A stretch of 64,000 nucleotides of DNA from Druceiella hillmani (GCA_039881145.1 JAYKKI010000052.1:6701501-6765500); one strand, 5' to 3'; shown: positions 1 to 12,239, numbered from the stretch's first letter. The notes: generated by a model from the sequence alone, not told the origin. Made by a program: numbers and translations.

Positions 1-132
1 GAACTAAAGTTGCTCAATATAGAAATCAAGCCTGATGACATTGAAGACTTTTTAAATTTACATTCGTAAGAACTGGCTAATGAGGATTTAATTCGAGGCA
101 AAAGAAGAAATAACGTAAAGAAAAAAAGGTAA
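1..132 (+). pseudogene. C-terminal tail of a Tigger/pogo-type transposase, cut by the window edge
   Basis: Frame 1 reads from the first base as ELKLLNIEIKPDDIEDFLNL-HS, then an in-frame TAA at 67-69, then ELANEDLIRGKRRN and a second stop at 130-132. The acidic DDIEDFL...HS.ELANEDL pattern matches the end of pogo/Tigger and jerky-like DDE transposases, where a D(D/E)(V/I)EELL..H..EL..E(D/E)L stretch closes the protein. Everything upstream, including the CENP-B-type DNA-binding domain and DDE core, lies outside the window. The internal stop makes this copy dead. A GTAAGA directly after the serine codon could be read as a splice donor, but transposase-like sequence continues past it, so I prefer the stop. 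The TA tract begins right after the second stop. Confidence 0.6.
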
Positions 133-239
<107 letters not shown>

Positions 240-1250
240 CTAGCATTAAAAAGAGCTTTCATTAATAACAATTTCAGAAGCCTTTGCAAGTTCGCAATGA
301 AAATTTTCGAGGAAAATGATTGCAAATTTGGAAGTAGTCCTAATGTTGAAAGTAAAATTAGTGATATAAGTTTTATTGAGCTTTTATGACAACAAAAAAA
401 ATATTTTATTGTGCTCCTTACCCGTATACATTTTTTTCAATTATGATAAATTCACTTAATCAAAAGCAAGAATCTAACATTACGTGCCTAATTTATTTTA
501 ATAAATACATACTTTACATACTTATTTTCAATAACAAAATGTTTTTATTTGATATTAAATGTAAATTTATTCATAATAAAAGCCCTTGTAGAAAATAACT
601 TCTCAATATTATCTAACATGCCGTGAATGCGAGGACTCCCTGTTGACTGACTGTGTGCTATTTTCCTAAAGGGATTTTTATTACTATCTGTTTAAACAGT
701 TTCTTATAAAAATCCCGGTACAAAAATAAGGGTAAAAATACAATTTCAAAATTAAATAGGTACACTAAAGCAGATGAGAAAAGTTATATTGAAAGAAATA
801 ATAACCTGAAGAAGTTATACCTAAAAAGGATAAAAAAGAATAAATAAACTTTTCTTTTATGCATAAAATATTCAATAGGCAGCTTTAGAGAAACGCGAGT
901 AAAAAATTTAATGTATTTTTATATTAGGATACTTTAGATACGCAATTTAGTTTGAAATGGAATTATATTTTGGAACCCACATTTTTCTATGTTCTTCAGG
1001 TATATATTAAATGGAGTCTACAAACTTAAAGATTAAAGGTTTTTTATAATAAATATTTGTAGCGCGAAGCCATTTTTAATACGTGAATGAACAAGATATG
1101 TTCCTAATAGACTTTGTCAGCTTCGATCGTGACTACTATCTAAATTCAAAACTTATAAACACATTGTAATCTGTTTATCTCATAAGTGCATTAATTTTTT
1201 TAGAAATCGAAGCCATTTATTAACTAAAATCCAAATCCGTAACACAGCTG
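240..1250. other. AT-rich stretch without recognisable feature
   Basis: Open frames here are short and have the residue bias expected of AT-rich noise. A small GC-richer patch at about 615-660 carries an open frame with a CRECED stretch, but has no convincing splice sites. I see no repeat or transposon signature. Confidence 0.5.
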
Positions 1251-1442
1251 CCTTAATTTTAAATCAACGCAAAGTTACATTTAATTATTGCGATTTAGTA
1301 ATAGAGTTTTTAATCTGTAAATTTCTTTAATAAAATTATTTTTAGTTTGCTGTGTTGCCCGCGTAAATTTTGAATCAACGCATAATTATATTTAATTATC
1401 GTGATTATTTCATTTAAAGTTTGTAATCCGTAAATTTTGTTT
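1251..1442. repeat. Degenerate tandem duplication, two units of about 112 bp
   Basis: The block AATCAACGC near 1262 recurs near 1373, and the flanking words (TTTAATTAT.G.GATT, T.TAAATTT) recur in the same order and at similar distance. The two units are clearly diverged. No coding potential is visible. Confidence 0.5.
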
Positions 1443-1444
1443 GT

Positions 1445-3170
1445 AAAATTTTATGTAGCAAACCTAAATTACACAAAAAGTAATTACATAAAAACCCAAT
1501 TCAATTGTGGAAAAGTTTTGCAAATAACATAGGTATTGCAATACAAACTATTTCCTAAATTCTAATGGAAATGATACAAAAAATAAAAGAAAGCGGAAAG
1601 TATTTTGTGAAATCAGTTTTCCGTTCAGTTAGAAATTATATTGAAATTTTTAACATCTGTGCAAATTAACATATAAATAAAACAATATTCTTTATGTAAA
1701 ATATGTACACTCGAAATTATGGTTTTTATTAGTTTACTAACTAATAATAACAGGGTTTCGTGTACAAATTCCCATGTAACTTGCCCGGCAATTTTTTTAA
1801 TTAGATAAACATGACGCCATTCATTCAACATTATATAATAACTCAATTTTATATAAATCTCACACGTATTTACATTTCTATCAAAACAATATATACAGTT
1901 TTGAAAGGAAAATTTTGCATTTATCTTCTCTTTAGTATTTAAAATCTCGAATCCATTCGTAAAGCAAATTGGTAGACGGAAAGTTATCCTATCAATTCGC
2001 AGGACATAGCTATTTGCATTTCGTCTGACTGTGAATCTCGGACAAAACCCTATTTGTAAATATAAATAATTATGAACGAATTAATTTTAAGTGAATGGTC
2101 AAAGTGATATTCTAAAATACATTAATATGATTAATGTTATTCGTTGCTGAAATAAGGAATATATTATTTAAAAAGAATTCAAAAGCTGTGCTTTATGCGT
2201 TTGAACGTATTGAAGGAGTGCGAGCTGAAGTGTAGGGTGAAAAAATCCACACAGCACGCGTTGTAGCCGAAATTAAAAATATCGATAGGTTAATGTAAAA
2301 TATTGTCATAAATAATTTCATTTACTAACGTATATCGACATGTTTATTTTTGGAACCGATGCGGTTTAGCAAAAATGTAAATTTCACTGATTTACTTTAA
2401 TGAAAGTATAGATAAAATTAATGACGTATTTCAGAGAAATAGGTCTAGATTGAGATCATTTTCTTATGAAAAATATATTGAATAAATAAAATTAGTCACA
2501 AGTATACTTATATTTTTAGTACTTCTATATTTCATTTAACTTTAAATTTGTAATTAGGCCCTACATGTTCAACAAACTTTCCAACGTGCAAGGTGATAAT
2601 AAGAGAATAAATTAAATAAGAGATTAATAAACACTTACGAAATATTTAAAAGATGATGTTTATCTCACGTAAATTAACAAAAATGTTCAATTTTACAACC
2701 CTTCAAAATTTGTTTTTAAATATTTACTTTCTGGATGTTTTTTAATTATATAATTAAAATTGAACATGAAATATACTAAACATGAAAATTTTATTGTTTA
2801 TAAACCCAAAAATATGAATTTTGAAGTAATTTAAAAGGATTGTTAATACATGAAAATATAATTTGAAGTATGTTTAAATCATAAAATGAAGATTAAAACA
2901 TCACAATTATTTACTTTTGAATGGATATTTTTCTTTTTTTAATTTTCATTAGCAATATTTCTGTATAAATATTTGTTGCGTATGTCGTATATAACGATAA
3001 ATCTTAAGTGAAAAAAGAGAAAAATACTTTGACAATAAAAAAATAAATCCGTTGTGAGTAAAGCTTTTTAAAATAATTTTACATAACAAAATAATAACGA
3101 CTGAATGCTATATTTAAAACGTCACTTTTAATGTAAAATATTACTGAAATTAGCATTTTTGCTGTATTAA
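1445..3170. other. AT-rich stretch without recognisable feature
   Basis: No supported gene. The longest minus-strand frame (1625-1846) has AT-noise composition and no recognisable motif. Scattered GTGAGT and ATTCGCAG words occur without an open frame between them. Confidence 0.5.
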
Positions 3171-3174
3171 ATAT

Positions 3175-3440
3175 ATTTGGCGTTAATTTTATAGAAATTC
3201 ATTGTTCACAATGAAATGAAAATATGTGATGTAGTATTATTTCTACTTTCTTTAATTTCTTTACCACGACCTAGGTTTTCTTGTATTACAACATCTTCAG
3301 GTGGGCTATTAGCAAAAATCTTTGCTAATAGCCCATCTGAACATCTTGTAATACAACGAAACCTAGGTCGTGATAAAAAAATTAAAGAAAGTAGAAAAAA
3401 TACTATATCAGGTAGTTTCATTTTTGCTGTACAAAAATCA
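3175..3440. mobile_element. Fold-back element with 85-bp inverted arms
   Basis: Arms at 3232-3316 and 3321-3405 are inverted copies, with about 77 of 85 positions pairing, around a 4-base loop. Because of the inversion, both strands encode nearly the same peptide, containing IFANSP(P/S)E, (I/V)IQ, NLGR and KIKES or EIKES blocks. The leader at 3175-3230 (TTTGGCGTTAATTTT...) continues into the same peptide in the non-inverted relative at 21.8 kb. The most economical reading is a fragment of a repeat-family coding region into which an inverted copy of its own last ~115 bp was inserted. A diverged copy with the same architecture lies at 49.73 kb. I do not recognise the parent protein. Confidence 0.8.
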
Positions 3441-3441
3441 T

Positions 3442-6380
3442 ACGTCACTTTTTACGCATTAAAAATAAATGTTTGTAAGGTAGCATGATAGATATTGTAT
3501 AGTAAATTGTAAATTATTTCAAGATATAACGAAATGAAATTTTAGAGTATTCTAATATTAATTGGTATATTATAGGGTAATATATTTATTAGTGTAGTCC
3601 TTTTTTGAAATGAAATTTGACATGAAATGAAATTATATTATACACTCTGTTAAGGACATCTAAAACCTTATTACTATTAGACAATAAAATAATTCCTTTA
3701 AATATTTTTCTCTTTGCAATAAATGAAAATACAAATAACCTAATATAACTCAATACGGTTTACTCGGATAACACGAATAGCACTTACTTTTCTTTGACAA
3801 AAATTTCAAAGGAATAATTGATAAGCAGTCAAGAACATAAAATAAAGAAAAAATAGTATGTAATGCGTAAAATTCAATTCTGTTGCCTGTTTATATTATT
3901 CACGTAAACATTTACCAGAGCCGTTAATTTGAAGCGCATAAACACAATTGACACGTCTGTAAAGTTTCGGATGCTAGGCGGCGCAGATATCACGCACCCT
4001 GGAGATACATTGTGTATGAAGACTACTTTGATTGTCAATATTTATCAATTTGCTTTTATCAACTTACATTAAGTGGAATATAGTGCTGAAAATTTCATTA
4101 GCATTGAATGGGAATGCAATTTGTTTTATTAAAAATTCTTGTTAATTTCACAAAAAAATTTACCATTAATTTATGAAAATAGTAATATATTAAAATTCTA
4201 TAAATATATTAATTCTTTTCCTAAGTTAGTTTCATCGTAATATCGAGTTCCAAACTTCAACATATTTCTCATTATTCACTGTCGATATGTGTACTCGTAA
4301 TGCATTATATACAAACTAAACCCATTGTGGGTCCATGCAGCCACTAAAAAACTTATTGTTGCTGTTTTATAACGGCACCAAAAGGTTTATATGGTTTATA
4401 TTTGACAACAATTTTGTGGATATACTAAATGATAATTAACGTTTATTTTGTGTTGATTTTGATTAGTGTTAATGGAATTATTATTTACGTGTAATATTTT
4501 TTTAATTCATCTAACTTGTTATTGGCTCATACGTCGTTCATATAATTATTTATTAAGTATTGTTGTTGATTTGTTATTTTTTTCTTCTTTGTTTGCTTTA
4601 ATTTAGAATATTTTTTGTATTTATTATGTACGAATTTACGTGAATGAGTGTATTTTACGTACCAGTTTGAAATAAAAAATTACTGTGACTAATGACCACT
4701 TAGATTATAAGTAAGAATTTAGACACTGAAAAGCAGTAAAATATTGTAATTATTTTAAAAAATTATAAAATTGGCAAGCTTTGCTTAAAATATAGTAGTT
4801 TTTTTACATCTTTCCTTAATTTATGAAAATTACCGAATAGAATGTACATCCCAAACTAAGATAAGGATAAATATAACTATATAAAAATAATACAATCATT
4901 TAACACTAAAACAACTAAACTTTTCAAAGTATATAGAAATATTTAACCATTTATTTGTATTATGAAAACACATTTAATTTCTATGTGTTAATAAATTATC
5001 TATTAAAATTACATAAAATAAACATTGAGCAGTAAACAACTGCTTGTCACTTTATTCAAAACATAAATTATCTTCAGCAAATTTCTATCAAAAACTAAAT
5101 TACAAAAAATCTAAATTTTAACATAACTGTACCAGTTTATTTAAAACGTATTAACTTTAAACTACACAAGTTTTTTAAACCATTCATTGAACAATTAGAG
5201 GGGGACAAACTTTCAAAGCTATTATCTTCATCACATATACTGGTACATAATATAACTGAAGAAAAAGTGTCGTTTGAAATGATATATTGAATTTTATAGA
5301 CCTATGCAATAGCATACCACTCAAAAGTGTTCGCAAAATAATTTTAATTTCCCAATTATACACTCATGTATATTTTTTGGAATTTCACTGCACTTTTGCC
5401 TATAAATTAATTGAGAGCATATTTTTCACATGTAAAATCGAAGCACCCACAAATTGACTTCAGGAAAAGTTTAATTTGTGACCTACGGACATAGGTCACA
5501 TGTTAAACTTTGACGGACAAATAAAACAAAATTATAAATGCAAAAACATTTTCCGTAAGCACTTTTCTAAAGATAGAAAAGATTTCAAGTCGAAAATGTT
5601 ACAAAAGTGGAAATAAACTAAGATGAAATGACAAAATTTCTCGTGTTTATTTAAAAGCATCTTGCAAATGTTGATTTTGTTTTCATTGTTATTTACTACA
5701 ATGTTTCTGGTTCCTTTAAAGGATCGCAGCAGCCGATATTTTGACAGAAAAATATGTCACCTATATTTATTAGTTTTTAGTATATAATGTACTAATGTTT
5801 TTAGTATAAAAATGTAATGTATGCATTTTATATTATTAAGAACAAATGTGGTTGATGATCTAAGCAATGTAAAAGAAAATTATTATTTTTTTCTTAAACT
5901 TAATTTCTGAATAGATATGTAATAGGGCTCAATCTGTTGAATAAAAAGAAGACAGTCGCATTAAAGAAAAGAAACAAAGGTAACATGCATAAAAGTACGA
6001 TTCGAGTTTATTCCAAAATACCATAACATTTTAATAATAATTGTTTTAATGATTAGTCGGGGGGTTTTCAAAAAAAATATTTAATGGTTAATGGTAAATT
6101 TAAAAAACATAAGAATTATTTGAATTTTGAATCGTTTCATACAACGAAATGGTAAAAAGTGTCACTATCTCTGCCCACTATTAAAGTCATATTGGCGTTT
6201 CTATTAGAGAGGGTAAACATCTCCATGTTTAACATCCAAGGCTCAGATGAAAAGAATCCAAAGTTAAGTGTTATTAAGATCATAAAATATTGTGCAATGC
6301 AATGTACTTCATCGACGTTATTCTAAAAAAACTGGGTTATTTTTGTAATCTATAAAATCCATCTATAAAGGCAATGTAAT
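3442..6380. other. AT-rich stretch without recognisable feature
   Basis: No supported gene, repeat array or transposon. One GC-richer spot at about 3965-4010 (GGCGGCGCAG, CACCCTGGAG) stands out against the background but has no usable frame or splice context. Confidence 0.5.
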
Positions 6381-6388
6381 ATAATACA

Positions 6389-6480
6389 TATATAAGAGCA
6401 AACTGAAGGGTTGGACCTAACACGTTGATCACATCACATTCTAAAAAGCCATGCAAGTTACTAAACAAATAATAGGCGTG
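6389..6480 (+). promoter_or_regulatory. Possible TATA box followed by a short first coding exon
   Basis: TATATAAG at 6389-6396 is followed 55 bases later by an ATG at 6451. The frame MQVTKQIIGV runs to a consensus-quality splice donor, GTG|GTAAGT, at 6480/6481. The interval is less AT-rich than its surroundings. A start site near 6420, 25-30 bases after the TATA word, would give a leader of about 30 bases. There is no partner exon that I can join in frame with certainty, and TATATAAG-like words are frequent in AT-rich DNA. This is a candidate only. Confidence 0.2.
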
Positions 6481-6715
6481 GTAAGTTCATGTTAGATTTT
6501 ACTAATTTTGGAATCAAAAATATTGATATTAAGGAAGGTTGAGAGAGACTTATAACTTATTAATGCTTTGGGTAAAAACAGTCAACAAAACTAAAGCAGC
6601 ACGCTGGTCAGATCTCATAGTTTTTGTAACACAAGGTGAAACGCGTTACGCAACTAACGCCAAGGTTTGTGTACAAATAAACAAACTAATATGACCAAAT
6701 TCATGCCTTAATATC

Positions 6716-6818
6716 ACGAGTACTTATAATAAAATGAGTACTAACACACAATAACATGAGTACTTACACACAATAACAACTTATAATACGAGTATTTACA
6801 CACAATAAAAACTTATAA
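6716..6818. repeat. Minisatellite, about four units of GAGTAYTTACACACAATAA type
   Basis: The phrase GAGTACT...ACACACAATAA recurs at about 6718, 6735, 6757 and 6789. The last two units also share the extension AACTTATAA. Units vary in length by internal indels. Confidence 0.7.
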
Positions 6819-6819
6819 C

Positions 6820-8964
6820 AATTTTTAAAGAAGTAGAATTCTGACCACCATAAAGTGTTTATGTGCGCAAAAAATATTTTTAATTTAAAGAAGGTTGCTG
6901 TGAAAGATTTATGGTTGGGAAAAACATACTATAAAAAAAATCTTCCTGTAATTTTTCCATCTCATTCTTTTGTTTTCTATATTAATTTCAGATAAATAAT
7001 TTATTTTTGTTAATTATTTGTTAATTTTTTTTTATAAGGGTAATTTATATGTAAATCTTGTTAGGATTAAATAAAAACTTACATAACTTCTGGGTTTAAA
7101 TAAAGCATTTTCATTTAATGCATGCATTCACGAATTTATTAATTTTTCCCCGTTACCATGTTAGGTACGCATTATTGTTATATGTATATCACCTTCCCAA
7201 ATCAATAAGTTAGATATAATTAAGCACATAATTTGCATAAAATATATATACATGACAGTAAGGTTAGATTTTAAAAATTGAATCTAATGGTCAACTGAAG
7301 GCGCATTAAGAGATTGAGATATTTAAATAAGATAACGATGGACTTATATTTTGTTTATGTCTGTCACCACCCATTTTATAAACATTAAATTAGTCGCATG
7401 ACCATTTAATTAAATTTTACTTCGTCTCACATAAAATTAGTTGATTATAATACCAATAGTAAATAAAGGCTTGCCGTTTTAATCATGATTTATTGAAGAA
7501 CCATTGTTTAATTTTTGTATTAATTTTCAGTCTTCATGAATAAATCAATCTCTGGTGAAGATGCATAGAGTGTAAAATAGCTAATTCCTGAGAAAATTGG
7601 TTAAGAAAAGAACGAGAAAACAAACAGAGTGTAAAATGGATAATTCAAGTAAAATTCGGTTTAAATGCTGTTATTGAAAAGAAAACAGAGAGAAAAAGAT
7701 TTACTAAATCATGAAACATGGAAATGAATTTTAGGCTCAGAGGTAAACTATATTAAGAAATAAAAAAATAAAAGTAATTTTACTGTTCCACTTAAATATC
7801 AAATGCATTTCTTTTAGATATTTTTCATATTTTTAATGACGTGTATTTTATGTAAACTAAAACATGGAAAATTATTGATATTGACCAAAAGAACGCACTA
7901 GTCTTTACAAAACAACCACTAACCCTGACTTACTTGTTTTTGTACATAAAATAAATTAATGCTACTAAAAAGAGTAAAGTAGTAATAAATGTATTACTCA
8001 GCAAAAAAGAAATTCTTAAGTGATTCAGAAAAGAAATTTTCCGTGAAGATATCAAATTCCCTTCCGACATTTTCAGAAGCATAGAGTATGAGGTTAGGTT
8101 ACTGGAATAATCTAAATACATCGATGTTTGTTTAACCGTTTGATGTTTCCATTTATTTTATAAATGAATATAATCAATATTATCTTGCAAAGTAATACGC
8201 CTTTGACATTCAAAGTTTCGTCCAATTAAATGTAAAGTAGTGCCTACATCCTATTCGCAGGACGTAAAAGCTCCTGTCTGTAACTTGAATTTTCCGCACA
8301 TATATTCTACGAAACAATTTGAAAATTGACTTTCAATTTCCCAAATACAGAAGCAATTAACTGTGCTCAACATTTTCATCTGTGTACGATTATTTTAATT
8401 TCGGATATGATAACATTTAAATAAAGTATTCCAAAATTCTGTAAAAATTAGTTCCTCTCAATACTTTGAAATATACTACAACCTTTATTTTATTTAATTT
8501 GTGTAGAAGTATAAATAAGTATTTACCATTGTGTGATCTACGCAAAATAGCATAAAGATGGCGTTGAGAAAAATGATGTTCTATTGAATCGACCCATACA
8601 TGTTTAAAGATTTATTCTCAGAATGTGTTTATGGTGGTGGTAACATGTGTTATATTTTTTAGGAATTGGATTATTCTGAGAGTTATTTATAAAATACAAG
8701 AAACTTAGCTAGCTTCTTTCTACTTGGTACCATTTAAGCAGTATTCTGTATCTGTTGCTACATTTTTGACCGTTTTGTTGAATTGTAATTTGATGATAAT
8801 CTTCATCAAAGTTCAGATAAAAAAAAGAAAATGAAATGGGTTGCACGGTTCCAGAAATTAAGCCAAAAAACCCATTAACCAACTAATTTTACTTCTTTAA
8901 GAATAAATAGCTTTTGTTAATGATAATAGCAATTAATGTAAAGGAATATATTATTTCATGTGAT

Positions 8965-8965
<1 letters not shown>
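6820..8965. other. AT-rich stretch without recognisable feature
   Basis: No supported coding region. The small minus-strand frame at 7930-8121 has no recognisable motif and sits in ordinary background composition. Confidence 0.5.
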
Positions 8966-8967
<2 letters not shown>

Positions 8968-9027
<60 letters not shown>

Positions 9028-9044
9028 TACATATGTATATATAT
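8968..9044. repeat. (TA)n microsatellite
   Basis: Alternating TA with an AAATA and two ATG/TAC interruptions towards the right end. Confidence 0.97.
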
Positions 9045-9164
9045 GCCAATATCGCGCTTATACCTTAAAAATAAAATCTTTTAATTTATTAAATGAATAA
9101 TCATTGAAAGGTTACTGAAGTATTATTATGGTTCGATGGTTAAATATTCCAGTTTTATTTACAG

Positions 9165-9296
9165 ATTCACTGAGGCTCTTCACGTACTCTCAACATTATT
9201 CGCCGATGTCACGTCTATGAATGGCAGAATTTCCGAGTTTACTAAGTTGACAATAGAAGTTAACACGCGGACTTTACTGTGCGATACAATTCTGAT
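9165..9296 (+). other. Candidate coding exon, 132 nt, gene not recognised
   Basis: This is the best host-exon candidate in the window. A pyrimidine-rich acceptor (CCAGTTTTATTTACAG) ends at 9164 and a GT (GTAAAC) begins at 9297. Between them lie exactly 44 codons' worth of DNA, visibly GC- and CpG-richer than either flank, with phase 2 at both ends. The open frame reads FTEALHVLSTLFADV, then TSMNGRISEFTKLTIEVN, then TRTLLCDTIL. The other two frames contain stops. The residue mix is protein-like rather than the K/N/I/Y/F bias of surrounding noise. The same frame is open back to an ATG at 9136 and closes at TAA 9298-9300, so a 54-residue single-exon ORF is the alternative. No domain is recognised. 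The donor is only moderate. Confidence 0.35.
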
Positions 9297-9304
9297 GTAA
9301 ACTC

Positions 9305-10510
9305 ATGCTCGGAAATAATAGTGGAAGCTACAATTTTATGTGTGTATTCCGACATGTGTCTCTGGTTTACATAAATAGGTTTATTTTCTTTTTGTACGCT
9401 AAACTTTTTCTTCAGAAGGAACATAAACTGGATAAAATTACAATAAAATTTTCATCATTCAAATGGACTATCCTTTTAAATATATATTTATTGGTGGATA
9501 ATTTTCATGTATATTTCATTAGTCATAGTAATAAAAAGTAAATGAATTAGCGTAAGTACAAATCCCCAATATCGATTGATACAATGTGTTATTTCACATT
9601 AATACACAAATAGCAATAGAATTTCATCGTAATTCATTATATGTTAGGAATATTAAAAATTCAGTACATTGATTACATGCATTTGCTTGAAATTTTGTAC
9701 CAGGATTACACTTAATGTAACATTTTGGCAATTAAGATTATATTTTCCTTTTGTCCTAATTTCTCAAAATCCATTTGCGTTCAGTAGTTACATCGTATTC
9801 GAGTTAAAAAAGGTACAAAATTTTGTATGATATGAAAATTTAAGATACACTATACGGGTTAATAAATGCTTAAATGAAACTTATACAATTTGCTTTAGAA
9901 AATACTACTTCACAAAATTGGAATCTAATTAACGTCCTAATAGGTGGACGCCATCCCTCAGAAAATACTTTAAGTTTCGAGATAAAGAAAACTGTAAAAA
10001 TTTAATATATAATATATTACTTTATAAAGCTTCGAATCGATTATTACAATAAATCTGGAATTATAAAAGTGAAAAGCATGTATTCATCCAAATATTTGTA
10101 TTCATGTCCTTGAATCATATATTAGGTTATTTAATTAAATAAATGGCAGGTGTTTAGTAAAACGTATATTTAGTAGACTTTTAATAACTATCTTTTAAAA
10201 TATACATTTTTACAACAAAATTAAGAAAAAAAGTCTCTATTCAAATCCATAACAATATGTATTGCGATATTCAAATAAGTCATTTTTAAATTACATAAAT
10301 TGACTAATAAAATAATGTGGTAATAGTATGAAAGACCTAATAAATCTGAGCTTATAATATTAATAACATTAATGTTTATATTAAACTTCAACATTTTCTT
10401 ATGTTTACGAATTTAGCATTCACCTAACCATATGCTGAGGTCAAAAATAATTAACTTTGTAAGTAGCAAAGTTTAAAGCTAACGAAAATATTTCAAATAA
10501 ACCTCACAGA
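9305..10510. other. AT-rich stretch without recognisable feature
   Basis: The 78-codon plus-strand frame at 9305-9541 immediately follows the exon-like island but loses its composition after about ten codons and shows no motif. I see nothing else to support. Confidence 0.45.
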
Positions 10511-10516
10511 GAAAAT

Positions 10517-10588
10517 TACTTTATAACTTAATAACTGAACTCACTCAAGTAAAAGTACTTTATAACTGAATAACTGAACTCACTCTAA
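10517..10588. repeat. Tandem duplication, two units of 39 bp
   Basis: TACTTTATAACT.AATAACTGAACTCACT occurs at 10517 and again at 10556, separated by CAAGTAAAAG. The units differ at very few positions, so the duplication is young relative to most repeats here. Confidence 0.85.
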
Positions 10589-10589
10589 T

Positions 10590-11480
10590 TATGATTATAC
10601 GACAGTTAATATGTTATAAAATAACTAAAATTGGTAGTAATTGGAAATCGATAAATATTCCAGTAATTGTGTTTACAGTCGTTTATGATTATACTATGGC
10701 ACGGAATAAATTAAATCTTCATTCAATTCAAAAAATATTAATTTCTCATTTGAGCTTTAATACTTGCTATCTAAGGTACATTAATTCTTGTATGGATTTA
10801 ATATAAACTGCGATTAAATAATTGAACGACAACAAAGGTGTAATTATAAATTTATTCTCGTGTAAACTGTTTGGAGGGATAACTGCCTTATTAATAAAAC
10901 ATATCAACGAATTAAAACTCTTATAAATCCATATAAGTAAAAGACAATTACCATTCAGTCACTGACTGATTTATTATGAAATCTTCGGCAATATTAATCC
11001 TAAATACATAAAATTATGAGACACATAGTTCTCCAGGTTTCTTGGAGCTGGACAAGAAATTATTTTTCGTAATTAACTCTCTAAAAGTGTGAAAAAACCT
11101 GTTATTTAAGTTTACAGACATGAAAATTACAATTTAGTTTCTGGTATAGAAATAAAGAAGAATCTATTTCAAGGTGTTTTGGAAAAATCACTAACTGTAT
11201 ATATTTATATAAATAAGCAATTAAAACGAAATGCAATCATGGTCTTTTCTATCTGGGGAGAGAAGATATAATGATGAGAGAGTACATATTATTACACGAT
11301 TTGTTTTGTGATGCAAATATTTAATCAGTTCGTAAACTTACGATAAGATAGTAACTGTGATTAACACAGTAATTCATAATGATAAATTTATGTACAATTT
11401 TTTAATCAATTATCAAAACTAAACAATAAAACCCAACAAAGGCTTAAAAAAGTGTACCTAGAAAAGGAATATATCTTAAT
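10590..11480. other. AT-rich stretch without recognisable feature
   Basis: The plus-strand frame at 10591-10806 has no motif. A small island at 11020-11060 has TTCTCCAG followed by an open GC-richer word, but no donor. Confidence 0.45.
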
Positions 11481-11481
11481 A

Positions 11482-11674
11482 TTATCTTGTGACTGTAATG
11501 ATATAAAAATTTGTATTCGACATTAACGTTTAAGGCTTCAAACTAGCGCGGGAATAGAGTAACTATGGTACATCTTAATAAGTTGTACCATAGTTACTCT
11601 ATTCCCGCGCTAGTTTGAAGCCTTAAACGTTAATGTCGAATACAAATTTTTATATCATTGCAGTCACAAGATAA
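11482..11674. repeat. Near-perfect long hairpin, 91-bp arms and 11-base loop
   Basis: Left arm 11482-11572 and right arm 11584-11674 are reverse complements at 90 of 91 positions; the one difference is GACTGTAATG against GACTGCAATG. The loop is 11573-11583. The arms are not simple repeats: they include GCGCGGGAATAGAG, GGCTTCAAACTAG and CATTAACGTTTAAGG. The near-identity means a recent inverted duplication or ongoing arm-to-arm conversion. Transcription through it would give a long double-stranded RNA stem of the kind processed into endogenous siRNAs in insects. I see no terminal repeats or clear target duplication, so a MITE is possible but unproven. Confidence 0.95.
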
Positions 11675-11714
11675 AATTATACGCTATCAGTAATGATGCT
11701 AAAGCGAGGAAAGA

Positions 11715-11924
11715 TTGGAATTTTGCTATTTCGAATGTTGTTGTCGTTTAACAATCCCTAAAATATTTGGATTAAAGCAGAGTTTCAATGTCGATATCGA
11801 GTCAAAACGCCGCATCTATCGTCGAGAAACGCCACGCTATCCATCACACAACATAGGAATTGTTGTTGCAATTCTGCATAAATTAAGAAGCTTTCTATTT
11901 TACAAAATTACAAATGATTTGTAG
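11715..11924 (+). other. Unrecognised 69-codon open frame with CpG-richer core
   Basis: The frame runs from an ATG 40 bases after the hairpin. Its middle (about 11785-11880) is richer in CpG than background and gives a charged, protein-like stretch: NVDIESKRRIYRRETPRYPS, then HNIGIVVAILHKL. The first dozen codons include a run of cysteines (CYFECCC). No family is recognised, no splice sites frame it clearly, and the antisense frame has stops. It may be a decayed transposon fragment belonging with the hairpin. Confidence 0.15.
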
Positions 11925-12187
11925 CTTAATTGCAATTCATAAATTGACATTGTCAGAGCGCTCAATAGTAATGTGGGCCATGTTTACAATTTTATGACAC
12001 AATGCGATAAATTCCATGTTTTTGTTAGGAAAACCAAAGTTCAGGGCGATTAATATTCTGTTAATCAGAATAGTGTTGTTGCTAATATAAACTATTGTAT
12101 TTAGATAAATACTAACAAGTGTCATAAAACACCACGAGTGGGCCCATTAAATAGTTACTTAACGCTGATGCCCGGGACATGTTTCCG

Positions 12188-12203
12188 TAATATATATGTG
12201 TGC

Positions 12204-12236
<33 letters not shown>
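12188..12236. repeat. (TA)n microsatellite with TGTGTGCG interruption
   Basis: A short TA tract preceded by a TATGTGTGCGTATA transition. It borders the inverted repeat to its right. Confidence 0.95.

Positions 12237-12239
<3 letters not shown>

Noticed and set aside
1..69. Coding exon ending at a GTAAGA donor
   Set aside because: Transposase-like sequence continues in the same frame after the stop, so a Tigger pseudogene explains it better.
3206..3488. Two overlapping genes of 80-90 codons on opposite strands
   Set aside because: Both frames come from the inverted arms of the fold-back element and encode nearly the same peptide, so they are structure, not two genes.
1990..8290. A shared ATTCGCAGGAC phrase at about 1999 and 8255 as copies of one repeat or exon
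   Set aside because: The match does not extend convincingly on either side and no frame is open.
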